Positions 1-10,386 of a stretch of 64,000 bases of DNA are shown here, piece after piece. A program made the translations under genes and the position numbers. Positions within the stretch are counted from its first letter, which is position 1. Each line of letters begins with the position of its first letter. The notes under the pieces are model-generated. The model was not told the DNA's origin. It made no database searches and was given only the letters and a program-made list of their open reading frames with translations. The stretch is taken from assembly GCA_036426205.1 (NCBI GenBank), contig WSYH01002447.1, positions 1 to 64,000 on the forward strand, written 5' to 3'. This stretch comes from Ascaphus truei. Taxonomy: Eukaryota > Chordata > Amphibia > Anura > Ascaphidae.

Positions 1-225
1 TTGAGGTCCGGGGACCCCCTGCCCCCCGAGATACAGGCCCCTTTATGGGGTGCCGGTATCCCTCTGGTTTGTTTACAGGTCGCGGTCACGTGATCGGGAC
101 CTTTAAACGCCGAGGGATACCGGCACCTCATAAAGGGGCCTGTATCTCGGGGGGCAGGGGGTCCCCGGACCTGAAACCAACGCGGTTCAGCTCCGAAGAC
201 CCCCTGCACATGTACACTATGAGTA
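1..225. repeat. Foldback repeat, family A, near-perfect palindrome
   Basis: The two halves are inverted copies. The left half runs through GGGGACCCCCTGC, CGAGATACAGGCCCCTTTAT and GCCGGTATCCCTCT, and the right half gives the same blocks reversed. A short centre holds GGTCACGTGATCGGGACC. The window edge cuts the left end. Related copies are at 2990-3090, 39234-39470, 39826-40087, 40195-40330, 48535-48790 and 48870-49150. The structure suits a non-autonomous foldback DNA transposon. There is no coding potential; reading frames here only reflect the palindrome. Confidence 0.75.
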
Positions 226-2014
226 AAAGTTGTTTTTAAATATTTTTTTTGTTGCCGATGTTTGCGCTGAGAGAGCGGCTTGTCTCTCTCAGCTGCAAAC
301 ATCTATCGGCACCAAAGGCTTATCGAGAGCCTTATCGGGAGCCAGGCTGTATCGCCACAGGTCATCGGCAGCTTTGCTTTCGCAGTGCTTCGGCAGGGAT
401 CGGAAGGATTCGGCCCTTACTGAATACTGCGAGGGCAAATCGCCAAAAAATGGCCTGTTAGCCACAAATCCGCAACCCTTACTGAAAATGTTGGATCGGG
501 GCTTACTGCATGAGGCCCTTAGTCATTATTATTAGAAAAAAACAGACTGTGTTGTTCAGTTTAATAAAAAAAAAAGTGGGGTTGAACTTGATCATAACTT
601 GCAAGTTAGTTCAGTATTGTGTTGAAATCCAGGTTGTTGTATTTTAGACAGCACTGATGTACTGTACTATATTTATTTGGGTGGGGGGGGGGGTTGTAGA
701 TAAAGGCAAAGATCGATCGATGTGGAACAAATGTCTCCCTTTCTCCCTCCCTCACTTTTACTGTTAATTACAAAATATTGAATCTTTTGCTTTGCTTCAA
801 ATAATTTTCCGTTTTTCATCATTCTGTACATACAGATGCAGTGGCCGTTGTTCGAACAAATCACGGAGCCGTTACTCCACGCGGCATTAACGCGGCTAAT
901 CGCCCCAGGCACACATGTTTATCGCAGTTGCTTTGTTTGAATTTCATGGATTGAGTGCAATTAAATGCAATGAAATTAATGAATTGTAATGTGTACAGTA
1001 CTGTGCTACTGTGTCAATTTCAGGTGTTTAAAAGCCAGAACACTAAAATGCCATTTTATGCACTTGCCTGCACTCACGTCTTAAGGCGGTACGGTTGGAA
1101 GAAATCCTGCGCCATGACATGGGTATTCCGAGGTATACAACTCGTGAAGTGTTCGAATAACGGCTGCTGCACCTGTAATATATACTGTGTGTACATTAAG
1201 TACTTCAATATTATATGCACACAGTACAGATGTACAGTAGCTGGCTGTTCTCTCTTGCTTGCCGCATGGCAACCTAAGCCTAACCTGTCCCTGCCGTGAG
1301 ATTTCAACAATTTCTCACGAGTGTTATGTGTTTATTGCCTACTGTGTATCGTAATGCTCATTTAAGTTTAATGCATATTTATATGGTTTCAACACAAATG
1401 TGTGAAAGCCCTATTAGCGTTAACCCTGCCAGTGGTAAGTATAACTTTTACTTTCTAGATTTATATATATTTAAATTAGATATCTAGATATATTTAAATG
1501 ACATTATTAATCTACAGTGCTACTGTAAGTGTATTTTATTTACATGTAAAAAGTAAAAACATGAACACACCAAAAAGTATTTTTAAAGAATGAAATGTTT
1601 TATTTTCACAGGATAATCAAATCAAAATTAATAATACAACAATACAAAGTTGTCTCTTCTTCCAAATTTACAATCTACTTTTATTTTCTTCATCGAACTG
1701 GTTGTCTGCTCTTGGACGTTTTGGTCTGAGACAATATTCAATATTAATAATCGCACCTTATTTAACGAAAACCTGATTTTTGGGAGGCCATGAGGAGAAA
1801 AACATGCGTGTTATGGCATTTCTGCACATGCGTGTCACTGGAAACTGGTTGAAACGCACATGTATGTCACAGCAGAAATGAAAATAAATTAAACAATGAC
1901 TACTGTACATTATGAAATCTGGATTTTTGGGGGGCTTGGGGAGAAAACGCATCGCATGGAGTATAGTACTTTACATTATCACTTTAGATTACACTGAATA
2001 CACTGGCGACACAC
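226..2014. other. No gene seen; AT-rich intergenic DNA
   Basis: A small hairpin (about 255-310) ends the preceding repeat block, with inverted GAGAGAG/CTCTCTC arms that recur near 39150-39200. Two short related segments at about 840-920 and 1070-1170 share a CCGTTGTTCGAAC-type core in opposite orientation, so they are probably ends of one decayed foldback element. I found no reading frame with recognisable protein similarity. Confidence 0.5.
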
Positions 2015-2165
2015 TTTATTCGAGCTCGGCTAGTCCCACGAATTCGGGTATACCCGGGTGTATTGAGGTTTGTGACTGTTTTCTGCCCGAGTGCATTGAG
2101 GTATTTTAGAGGCAGGGATTGAAGCATTTTATTCCCACTGGCTGCAATACTGCACAGTATATATA
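2015..2165. repeat. Dispersed repeat D, copy 1
   Basis: This segment and 38862-39005 match in order: TTATTC, CTCGGCTAG, CGAATT, GTGACTGTTTTCTGCCCG against GTGTCGTTTTCGCCCGG, then AAGCATTTTATTCCC and CTGCAATACTGCA. The two copies are clearly related but diverged. The transposon class is not identifiable from the sequence. Confidence 0.55.
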
Positions 2166-2606
2166 TATATACTGCATTACAATTCATGAATTTATGCCAT
2201 CTGGTAGACACGCGAAGCATTGCAGCCTATTAAATCCTAATCATTATAATTTAACAGATCAGCCGCCCGTTAGCCAGGCATGAACCCAGGCTGGGAAGGC
2301 AAACGCAACGGGGCTTGTCAGAGGTGAGAAGCGGCGCATTCCAGGTATCTGCCAGGTACATACTGGGTATTTGCTCGAATAAAGTGTGTCGGTGCAGTAC
2401 ATTATGCAATTCTGAGTTTTAGAGTTTTTTGGAGGAAAAAGCATGGCATGGAGTACAGTACATTACCAGGCAGAATTGCTGGATGTCTGTCCTGCACTAA
2501 TGTGGGTGTTTCCTGTGCTTTGTCTTCACCTGGCTCTAGACATGCAAAACAGAAAAGCATTAAACAATGAAAACAGTGACATCTTTATAAAACACAACTT
2601 TTTTTA

Positions 2607-2963
2607 TTATATTAAAAACATTTCTGGCACATCAGCTCCAACAGAATAGAATATCATGGATACAAGGGGTGGGCGGGGGGCCTCCAGTGGTGTATATGGT
2701 CTTTGTGGCATGCAGGTCAATTCCAGTGATGGAAAGGGTGCACAGGATGTATTCGGTTCCTCCAGGGATGGAAAAGGCTCCTCCTGGTCACCCTCCTGCA
2801 TCAGACATACAGGGGCAGGGACACCAACCAAAAAATTGAGACCACCGATGTCCCTCTCAATGTTTTGCATTCGAATATACATGTCCCTCTCCATTCTCTC
2901 CAAAAGAAGATCCAACTTGGCCTCCATTCTGTCCCTGTATTGCTCTGTTGTGTTGCTAGGCAT
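2607..2963 (-). CDS. Small acidic coiled-coil-like ORF, possible terminal exon
   Basis: The reading frame is 118 codons from the MPSNTTEQ methionine. The larger open frame reaches back to 3059, but its upstream part lies inside foldback repeat A, so I prefer the inner start. Residues 8-35 are rich in Arg, Glu, Met and Leu (RDRMEAKLDLLLERMERD) and look helical or coiled-coil. The rest is proline- and glutamate-rich. An AATAAA-like run follows the stop on the minus strand. Accessory Myb/SANT proteins of Harbinger elements often end in a similar helical tail, so this could be a last exon of that kind. That is a guess; I do not recognise the protein, and chance openness cannot be excluded. Confidence 0.25.
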   Translation of the reverse strand: MPSNTTEQYRDRMEAKLDLLLERMERDMYIRMQNIERDIGGLNFLVGVPAPVCLMQEGDQEEPFPSLEEPNTSCAPFPSLELTCMPQRPYTPLEAPRPPLVSMIFYSVGADVPEMFLI

Positions 2964-2989
2964 TTCGTAACCACTAAAAACATCCATCG

Positions 2990-3570
2990 ACACTGGCACC
3001 GATGCCCCAAACCGGGGCCTGTAACTCAGGAAGCAGGGGGTCCCTGAGCCACAAATCAATGTGGTTAAGCTCAGGAGACCCCCTGCTCCGGCACACTATT
3101 AATAAAAATACATTAAAACATCTTCATTACCTTAGCGGCTATCCGCTAAGGCAATGAAGGGGTTAAGGCACAATAGCATGTTTATTGGGGACAATTACCC
3201 CCAATAAACATTGCAATATACAACACACATCCCCCGACACCTAACACATACACACTACAGTAATGGGCAAAATTACTATTATCCACCTATGGATAATAAT
3301 GCATTTGCCCATAAAAAATACATTAATCACAATAAATAAAATAAATACATTTTGTACTCACCCTTGTCCGGAACCCATGATGTAGGCCATCCTCATCTTC
3401 ATCACCGTCCATACACTCGGGTGCTGAAAAATATACACAATAATACAAAGAGCCAATCTAATGTCCCCTAACCCCTTAATCACTTTAGCTGTTATTAAAC
3501 ACTACAGTCATTAAGGGGTTAAGCCACCCTGACCCGATACCCACCCTTCACCCATTTATTTGTACAGTGG
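2990..3570. repeat. Half copy of foldback A followed by hairpin repeats
   Basis: 2990-3090 carries the family A arm (CAGGGGGTCCCTGAGCC...GGAGACCCCCTGCTCC). It is followed by small inverted repeats: CCTTAGCGG/CCGCTAAGG near 3130-3155, TTTATTGGGG/CCCCAATAAA near 3181-3210, and GGGCAAAATTACTATTATCC / GGATAATAATGCATTTGCCC at 3265-3313. That last hairpin is repeated in the opposite orientation at 11408-11460. The block at 3470-3570 (CATTAAGGGGTTAAGCCACC) recurs at 49300-49385 and 40850-40890. Confidence 0.65.
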
Positions 3571-3581
3571 CTTCATCATGT

Positions 3582-3605
3582 GTATATATATATATATATA
3601 TATAT
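3582..3605. repeat. (TA)n microsatellite
   Basis: Uninterrupted TA dinucleotides followed by a T run. Confidence 0.9.
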
Positions 3606-3716
3606 TTATTTTTTTTCAACAAGACAAATTGCCTTCAACAGATTAAGCAAATAATGAGTACTTAAATTAGTAATATAATAACCACTAACGGTGCTAGGGA
3701 CTAGAAGTAATATAAC

Positions 3717-4743
3717 AATGAAAAGAAAAAGAAAAGCGTCCCAACTCAGCACTCAAGTATACTCAGAACAAATATCAAAGAAAATTATGATTTATTTAAC
3801 AGCACAAATAATCAAACATAAAATACAGAAAATATTAAAACAAACCCTGACATCCTCCTGTGATAGAATATGTATCAGACAGCGGAAATCCCCTATGAAG
3901 ATACTGATGGACCCCTAATATCCAAGGCAAGAGAATGCCCATAAGCACAAAATATATGTAGAACAAGGGGTTAACAATAACCCCTTGAACCTACAAGGCC
4001 GGCCTCACCCCTAGTAAATATAGAACCACACAGCAAGCATAGATAACACATGCACCAGATTGCCTAATACAAGCTGATGTCAAATACATATATTATATAC
4101 ATACACCTTAAATGCAGTTGGTATAATCAAAGCAAACCAGGCACCTGATGAAGCGGAGGTGAAACACGTGCTGGGGCATTTGTTTTTCCCTGAATCCCCT
4201 GCGGATGGACCCCTCAATTGGAAGATCTTTACCCTTTGGACATTTTACTATCACAGTGTGGCATGGATGGTCTCATGAACTATGGTAACTGATGTAAACT
4301 GTTAACCATTGTTGATCCTATACTAAAAGTCTCTTTTTGGTACTGTGCCTGGTTTGCCTTGATTATACCAACTGCATTTACGGTGTATGTATATAATATA
4401 TGTACTGTATGTGACAACAGCATGTATTAGGCAATCTGGTGTATGTGTTATCTATGCTTGCTGTGTGGTTTTATATTTACTAGGGGTGAGGATGGCCTTG
4501 TACGTTCAAGGGGTTATTGTTAACCCTTTGTTCTACATATAGTTTGTGCTTATAGGCTTTTTTTCCCTTGCCTTGGGTATTAGTGGTCCATCAGTATCTT
4601 CATAGGGGATTTCCCCTGTCTGATACATATTCTATCACAGGAGGATGTCAGGGTTTGTTATAAAAAAATTGTATTTTATGTTTGATATTTGTTCTGAGTA
4701 TACTTGAGTGCTGAGTTGGGACGCTTTTCTTTTTCTTTTCATT
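3717..4743. repeat. Large inverted repeat with Penelope-type terminal motif in the spacer
   Basis: The left arm (3717-4144) and right arm (4345-4743) are long inverted copies of about 400-430 bp. Each block (AGCGTCCCAACTCAGCACTC, CATCCTCCTGTGATAGAATA, GTTATCTATGCTTGCTGTGT and so on) recurs reversed. The 200-bp spacer starts with CCTGATGAAG...GAAACACGTG, the arrangement typical of the terminal repeats (pLTRs) of Penelope-like elements, which are known to occur in inverted as well as tandem orientation. I read this as two head-to-head Penelope 3' ends. No protein-coding part is left. Confidence 0.6.
4145..4168 (+). ncRNA. Degenerate hammerhead-like core
   Basis: CTGATGA is followed nine bases later by GAAACACGTGCTGG, the conserved-box order of a hammerhead ribozyme. 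The intervening AAGCGGAGGT cannot form more than about two pairs, so stem II is effectively missing and activity is unlikely. It is listed because it identifies the surrounding DNA as a Penelope-type terminus. Confidence 0.35.
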
Positions 4744-4756
4744 ATAAAGTATATAT

Positions 4757-5166
4757 ATACAAAGAAATGGTTAAGCATATACATGCCGAAATACAAATAT
4801 CTCCAAATATCAAACAGCACCAAGCCAAATCAATATCTAACACATGCAAATAAAAACAATCAATTTGACAATGTGTACATGATACAATTAATCTGTGCAT
4901 CATGTATACTTTGCCAAGCAATGGTCAAAATCAAATAAACTATTCCAAAAAAGATACTGTACAAACCAATCATTAAATACAAACAAAGCAAATCAACACA
5001 ATTAAATTACCATCAATTAATTCATCCAATCTCGTCAATTACAATCAAAATCAATTACACAGTTCAAATCCTAAAAACAAACCATGCTGAAAAATAATCT
5101 ATGTCAAAGTAACCACCATGTGACAAAATCTAACTTCCAAAAATAAGCCAATTAAATCATCTATTA
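4757..5166. repeat. Repeat E, 5' part (split by the hAT insertion)
   Basis: The segment is nearly identical to 49487-49893, starting at ACAAAGAAATGGTTAAG and ending at AATCATCTATT. In the 49-kb copy the sequence continues directly into CAAACAGCCTTTAAAATAAC, which in this copy appears only at 10544. The two pieces are therefore one repeat interrupted by 5167-10535. Its nature is unknown; it is AT-rich with no coding frame of note. Confidence 0.85.
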
Positions 5167-5731
5167 CAGTGGTTTCCAAAGTGTGCACCGTGGCTTGGCC
5201 AGAGGGATGCCACGATCAGGGCTGCCAGCAGCGGGAAACAAGGGCTAGTAAATTAAAAAAAAAAAAAAAACGCTGAACCCGGCGCCGGCTCTCCCTGTTG
5301 TCAGCGCCGGATGTAGGTTGGGTTAACTTCCGGCGCGAAAGGGAGGCTTGGCATGCGCTGGAGGAGCAGCACCGGGAGACAGATGTCTCCCAGCAGCACT
5401 AACACCCCACGCACAAAACCGAAACCCCCCGGAAGCAAGCGGTTTGAACATCAACCTCACCCGCAGACCAGGCACCTCCCCCGCAGCACATGGCCCTGCC
5501 CCCCCCACCAAGTGGTACAGCCGGCCCCGCAGCACGCCCCCCACAATGCACGGGACTGGCCGTCGCCACCCCACGCTGCCCCATCCCATGCAAGCACTGG
5601 GCCATCTGCCCCCCCACAGCTTACCCCCCCCCACGCAGCATTGCCCCCCTGCATCACTGGCATGCCGCCCCCCCTGGCCCCCGCAACCACCGGCCTGACC
5701 ATCATCCCCAAGGAGATCATCCCCAAGGTAT

Positions 5732-5770
<39 letters not shown>

Positions 5771-6095
5771 GGGTGTGGGGTAATTTTTAATATGTATTGG
5801 GAGTGTGGGGGTAATTTTTAAATGTATTGGGGGAGTGGGGGTAATTTTTAAATGTATTGGGGTTGTGGAGGTAATTTTTAAATGTATTGGGGGTGTGGGG
5901 GTAATTTTTAAATGTATTGTGGGTGTGGGGGTAATTTGTAAATGTATTGGGGGTGTGGGGGTAATTTTTAAATGTATAAGGGGCGTGGGGGTAATTTTTA
6001 AATGTATTGGGGGTGTGGGGGTAATTCTTAAATGTATTGGGGGTGTGGGGGTAATTCTTAAATGTATTGGGGGTGTGGGGGTAGTTTTTGTGTGT
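5771..6095 (+). repeat. 30-bp minisatellite, about 10 units
   Basis: The unit AATTTTTAAATGTATTGGGG plus GTGTGGGGGT repeats with an exact 30-base period and a few substitutions. The multiple-of-three period keeps one frame open with a ten-residue repeat (GVIFKCIGGV). That is a by-product of the period and not evidence of a protein. A (TA)n tract lies just upstream (5738-5767) and a GT/TA tract downstream (6091-6140). Confidence 0.9.
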
Positions 6096-6224
6096 GTGTA
6101 TGTATGTGTTTGTGTGTGTGTGCGTGTGTATATATATATACAGCTTAACCCTGTTATAGCGCGACCCGTTATAATGCTAATTCGGTTATAATGCGGTTTT
6201 CACGGTTTTCATGTGGCTGCCACA

Positions 6225-6700
6225 CTGCCACACTGCCACACTGCCACACTGCCACACTGCACACACTACCAGCACACACTCTCACTGCACACACTCTCAC
6301 TGCACACACTCTCACTGCACACACTGCACACTGCACACACTCCCAGCACTCACTGCACACTGCTCACAGCACACACTCGCACTGCACACTCTCCCAGCAC
6401 TCACTGCACACACTCTCACTGCACACACTGCACACACTCTCACTGCACATACTGCACACACTGCACACACTACCAGTACTCACTGCACACTGCTCACCGC
6501 ACACACTCTCACAGCACTCACAGCACTCACAGCACTCACAGCACACAGCACTCACAGCACACTCTCACAGCACAGAGCACTCACAGCACACTCTCACAGC
6601 ACCCAGCACTCACAGCACACTCTCACAGCACCCAGCACTCATAGCACACTCTCACAGCACTCACAACACACTCTCACAGCACTCACAGCACACTACACTG
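6225..6700. repeat. CACT-rich satellite inside the TIR element
   Basis: Irregular repeats of CACACTGC and CACTCTCACTGCA, drifting to CACAGCACTCA. Overlapping open frames of His, Thr, Ser and Leu are low-complexity artefacts. Confidence 0.85.
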
Positions 6701-7084
6701 CACAGCATACCACACCTCCAACTCTCCCTCCCTACCTTTGGTGTCGGCTGCTGAGATTGGAACGGAGCTGGCATCAGGAGGAGGGGGGGTGTCGGGAGGA
6801 GCGGGGCTGTCGGGAGGAGGGGGGTGTCGGGAGGAGGGGGGTGTCGGGAGGAGGGGGGGTGTGGATGCCGGGAGGGGGGGTGAGTGAGGAGCAGGCTGGG
6901 ACTCGGAGGGCCGCATGGGCTAGGCCCAAAATTGATTATGCCGCTGAGGGCCAGTAGGTGTGGGGGTCTCGGGGGGGAGGAAGTGGATGCTGGTGGAGGG
7001 GGATGGATGCCGGTGGTGGGAGGTAAGGTGCAGGTTGCGGCTGTACTCAGAGGGCCATTGCTGGGCGACGTGTAGGGCTTCCAG

Positions 7085-7165
7085 CCACCTCTTCCTTCCT
7101 TCCTTCCTTCCCTCCCTCCTTACTCCCTCCCTCCCCTCCTTACACCCTCCCTCACTCCCTCCCGA
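7085..7165. repeat. Pyrimidine tract (CTTC/CTCC)
   Basis: An almost pure C/T strand made of CTTCCTTCC and CTCCCTCC runs. It recurs in the second element copy near 62650-62690. Confidence 0.8.
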
Positions 7166-7430
7166 TCAGGTGCGCAGTGGGCATTTTTAAAAAAAATGAG
7201 CACGACCCCGGTTCTAGCGCGGTCGGATCAGGTGGCCCCCGAGGACAACGCTATAACGGGTTTAGCTGTATATATGAGAGAGTGTGAGGTCTGAGAGAGT
7301 GTGAGGTCTGAGAGAGTGTGAGATCTGAGAGAGTGTGAGATCTGAGAGAGAGTGAGGTCTGAGAGAGGAGAGAGTGAGTGTGTGAGAGAGTGAGAGTGTG
7401 TGAGAGTGTCTGAGAGAGACACCAACTGCG

Positions 7431-7569
7431 CACTGCAACTGTTAGGTATGTATATACACCTTTGTTTTTACTTTGGGCGCCGCGTAAAAATCCTGATCGC
7501 CTTGGGGAGCCTTGAAAAAATCCTGATCGCCTTGGGGAGCCTTGAACCGAAAAAGTTTGGGAACCACTG
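7431..7569. repeat. Internal duplicate of the hAT 3' end
   Basis: This matches 10387-10535 through ACCAACTGCGCACTGCAACT, TTGGGCGCC, two copies of ATCCTGATCGCCTTGGGGAG and the terminal GTTTGGGAACCACTG. Both copies are preceded by a GAGAGTGTCTGAGAGAGAC-type minisatellite and followed by ATCTAG. Confidence 0.85.
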
Positions 7570-7955
7570 ATCTAGACTCATCACATGCAAATGAAAATAA
7601 CAGTGACTGTTTGATAAGTGGCTGTGTTGGTTTATGTATTAACGTAAGACATCCAAATATCTGGGATTTAAGAAAAATTCCTTCTGAGTGAGTATATATA
7701 CTGTACACTGAATTGATGATTGAGACTTTGTTGGCAATGCTTGCTGTAAGTCATTGAACATTAAACAGGACACAGAAAAGTTGCGCTGGGGATATGAGGG
7801 TAATGATTCCCCCTACCTCCAGTCAACTGAAAGTCCCACTAGAAATAAAAGTCCTGATCCTCGTGAGGATCCACACACGGCTCCCTCCTTCAATGGTACG
7901 ATGAGGCAGAAATGAACAATTTTGCCAATAATAATGAAAAATGAATATAGAGTAC
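7570..7955. other. No gene seen
   Basis: Unique-looking AT-rich DNA between the duplicated hAT 3' end and a Penelope-type fragment. No coding signal or strong repeat was seen. Confidence 0.4.
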
Positions 7956-8180
7956 TCAGTTGCCGGCACAGGGTGGATCAAGGGCGTGCTCCAGTCGCAT
8001 GTGAAGCAACAAGGGAAAATAGAATGGCGGTGCACAGCACAAAGAATCAGACCTGGACTGCCAATGCCAATTGCAAAACAAAACTTTATAGACAGGGGAA
8101 GAGAAACACCCTAACGCGTTTTGCACCTGCTGCTGTGCGCTGTCAAATAAGATTAGATAGAAGAAAATAACACAATACTT
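7956..8180 (-). mobile_element. Penelope-type 3' terminal fragment
   Basis: On the minus strand the order is TTTGACAGCGCACAGCAGCA, GGTGCAAAACGCGTTAGG, then an ATAAAG-containing tail. It resembles the hammerhead-like box plus tail at the ends of Penelope relics elsewhere in this window (35781, 17340). The CTGANGA box is lost. The call rests on pattern similarity only. Confidence 0.35.
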
Positions 8181-9027
8181 AAAGAATTTGAATCCTCAAT
8201 CAACAGGATCCAGGGCTTCATGTCAAGTAGTGGATGGGGATGGATTACAAATAGCCCAAGGAGCCTGATTTGATTTTTTTTTGTGGGTCTACTTGGCCTT
8301 TGGATTGATTTTTATTTATTTTTGCATATTGGGCATTTGGATTTTTTTTGTATTGGCCATTGGACATTAGATACATTTTTTTAGTTTTTTTTTATGGTTG
8401 GACATCAAGTCTTTTTTTTTTATTGGTTCCAGGGGGCTCCAGGCCTGAAGATGAGGAGGGCCTCAGGAATGGAGAAATGAAGACCAGGAATGGAGTACAT
8501 GTCAAAGATTATTATATATGTTGCCATTGAGTTCCTATGTGGCTATGAGACTCCCATTGAGAGGGACTAGGAAGCCACAGTGATGATCTGGAGTAATATT
8601 GACAATGCTTTGTTAAATCCTGTCAATATATTGTATTGCAATTTATGTTTTTTGTATGTTTTATTTATTTTTTGTACTTCTAGTGGCCAAAAGCCCTATT
8701 AGCGACATTTGACAAATAGGACTATTGGACATTTCTGTACTGGGGAGGGGGGGTTGTTGGTAGAATCTTGGTAGAAAAGGTGGGTGTTGGGAGTAGTTTC
8801 CTTGGGGGCGATGGTTAAGCCCCCCAGGAGGGAGGTAGCGTTTAACCCCTTGTTTGCCTTTGTTTGTACTAGCCTCTGAGAGAGCCATGGAGACTTGGTA
8901 GTATAGTTTGACTTTGATATTATCCCCATCGGTGCTTGTGGTTATATACCTTGGTAACCACAGTCATCAAAGGGGTTCATTTCTATTCTACCATACAGTT
9001 TGTAATAATTTATATTACATAACCTTA
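8181..9027. other. No gene seen
   Basis: T-rich DNA with a few short imperfect inverted repeats, such as CCTTGGTAACCACAG / CTTGTGGTTATATACC around 8935-8965. No reading frame is credible. Confidence 0.4.
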
Positions 9028-9031
9028 TGGA

Positions 9032-9101
<70 letters not shown>

Positions 9102-9105
9102 GTAT
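9028..9105. repeat. Compound (TA)n(GT)n(TA)n microsatellite
   Basis: Alternating TA, then GT, then TA dinucleotides. Confidence 0.95.
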
Positions 9106-9877
9106 GGTAGGTGGGTTTTTTGTTTGCATTTGGGGGTGGTTGTATATATTTGGGGGGTGGGGATTTTTTTTGTATGTATTCGGGGGTGGGAAGTTTTTTT
9201 GGTATATATCTTGTGGGGGGAATTGTGTGAGGGGAAGACAGAATGAGTGAGCGTGGGGTAATTGACTGAGGGAGAGGAGAAAGGGGGCTAGTGAGAAGCA
9301 GGGGAGAGAAATACATGCAAGGCGGGAGGGTGAAACGGAAAGGAGAGAAATACATGGGAAGGGGGTGGGAAAGAGATGGAGGCTCGTGAGGTGTGAAATG
9401 GGGGGGGGGCGGCGGGCAATACCGCTGACACGGGGGGGGCGGCCCTGCCACCAACAGCGGGGGACAGATTGTACTGGCGTCCCAGGCCCGGTGAGTTAGG
9501 GGGTCCGGCCGTGCCCTTCGATAAATCCTGTCACCCGGTCACCACGGGGTGACAGGATTTAGCGCACTGCAATGCGCCAGGCAGCGCGTGCATCTCTGCA
9601 AAGAAAAAAAATCCTTCCCCCTCTCCTGATTAACTGGCGCGTGTTTGCTCGCTGCCAGGATTTTTTTTTGGCCCGCAGCAAGCTCTATACGAGCTTGCAA
9701 AGCGAAGCCCGCCCCTTCCTGCATGGAGCACGTGGTGAGTACTGCTCCATGCCTTTCTTGCTTGCCCCTTCCCCCCCGATCCAGCTCCAATTTCCCCCCA
9801 CCTCTGCCCATTTCGATTCCCCCCCCTTCGTTCCGATTTCCACCCCTGGCTCCGATTCACCCCCCTTTCTGTGTGTC

Positions 9878-10386
9878 TGTGTGTCTGTGTGTCTGTGTGT
9901 CTGTGTGTCTGTGAGAGGGGGTGTCTGAGAGAGGGGTGTCTGAGAGAGGGGTTGTCCTAGAGAGGGGGTGTCTGAGAGAGGGGTGTCTGAGAGAGGGGGT
10001 GTCTGAGAGAGTGAGGGAGATGGGGTGTGAGAGAGAGGGGTGTCTGAGAGAGGGGGTGTCTGAGAGAGGGGGTGTCTGAGAGAAGGGGTGTCTGAGAGAG
10101 GGGGTGTCTGAGAGAGGGGGTGTCTGAGAGAGGGGTGTGAGAGAGAGGGGGTGTCTGAGAGAGAGGGGTGTCTGAGAGTGAGATAGAGGGGGTGTGAGAG
10201 AGGGGGTGTCTGAGAGTGAGATAGAGGGGGTGTTTGAGAGAGGGGGTGTCTGAGAGAGAGGGGGTGCCTGAGAGGGTGTGTCTGAGAGAGAGGGGGTGTC
10301 TGAGAGAGAGGGGGTGTCTGAGAGAGGGGGTGTGAGAGAGAGGGGGTGTCTGAGAGAGTGAGAGAGTGTGTGTGTCTGAGAGAGAC
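9878..10386. repeat. GAGAGGGGGTGTCT minisatellite
   Basis: Units of about 13-20 bp built from GAGAGAG, GGGGTGTCT and variants, preceded by a GTGTCTGT run from 9867. Three minus-strand frames stay open across it (Ser/Leu/Pro/Thr-rich) because the unit lacks stop codons. They are not genes. A shorter version lies at 7275-7430. Confidence 0.9.

Larger units (their letters stand above)
6141..7268. mobile_element. Tc1/mariner-type TIR element carrying CACT satellite, copy 1
   Basis: The left end CAGCTTAACCCTGTTATAGC and the right end, reverse-complemented as CAGCTAAACCCGTTATAGCG, are terminal inverted repeats flanked on both sides by TA. That fits the TA target preference of Tc1/mariner elements. 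The interior contains a CACACTGC/CTCTCACTGCA satellite (6225-6700), a G-rich block (6775-7030) and a pyrimidine-rich block (7080-7165). A second copy with the same order of parts is at 61459-62845. No transposase is present. Confidence 0.7.

Noticed and set aside
5771..6095. Regular direct repeats resembling a CRISPR array
   Set aside because: Units are contiguous with no unique spacers, and the context is eukaryotic transposon DNA.
6191..6957. Long plus-strand frames rich in His, Thr, Ser and Leu
   Set aside because: They run through the CACT satellite in several phases at once, which is low-complexity openness and not coding. The same applies to 61544-62110.
7256..7569. 7569 as the true right end of the hAT insertion
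   Set aside because: The flank after 7569 (ATCTAGAC) matches the empty site less well than ATCTAGTG after 10535, and only the outer end continues into repeat E.
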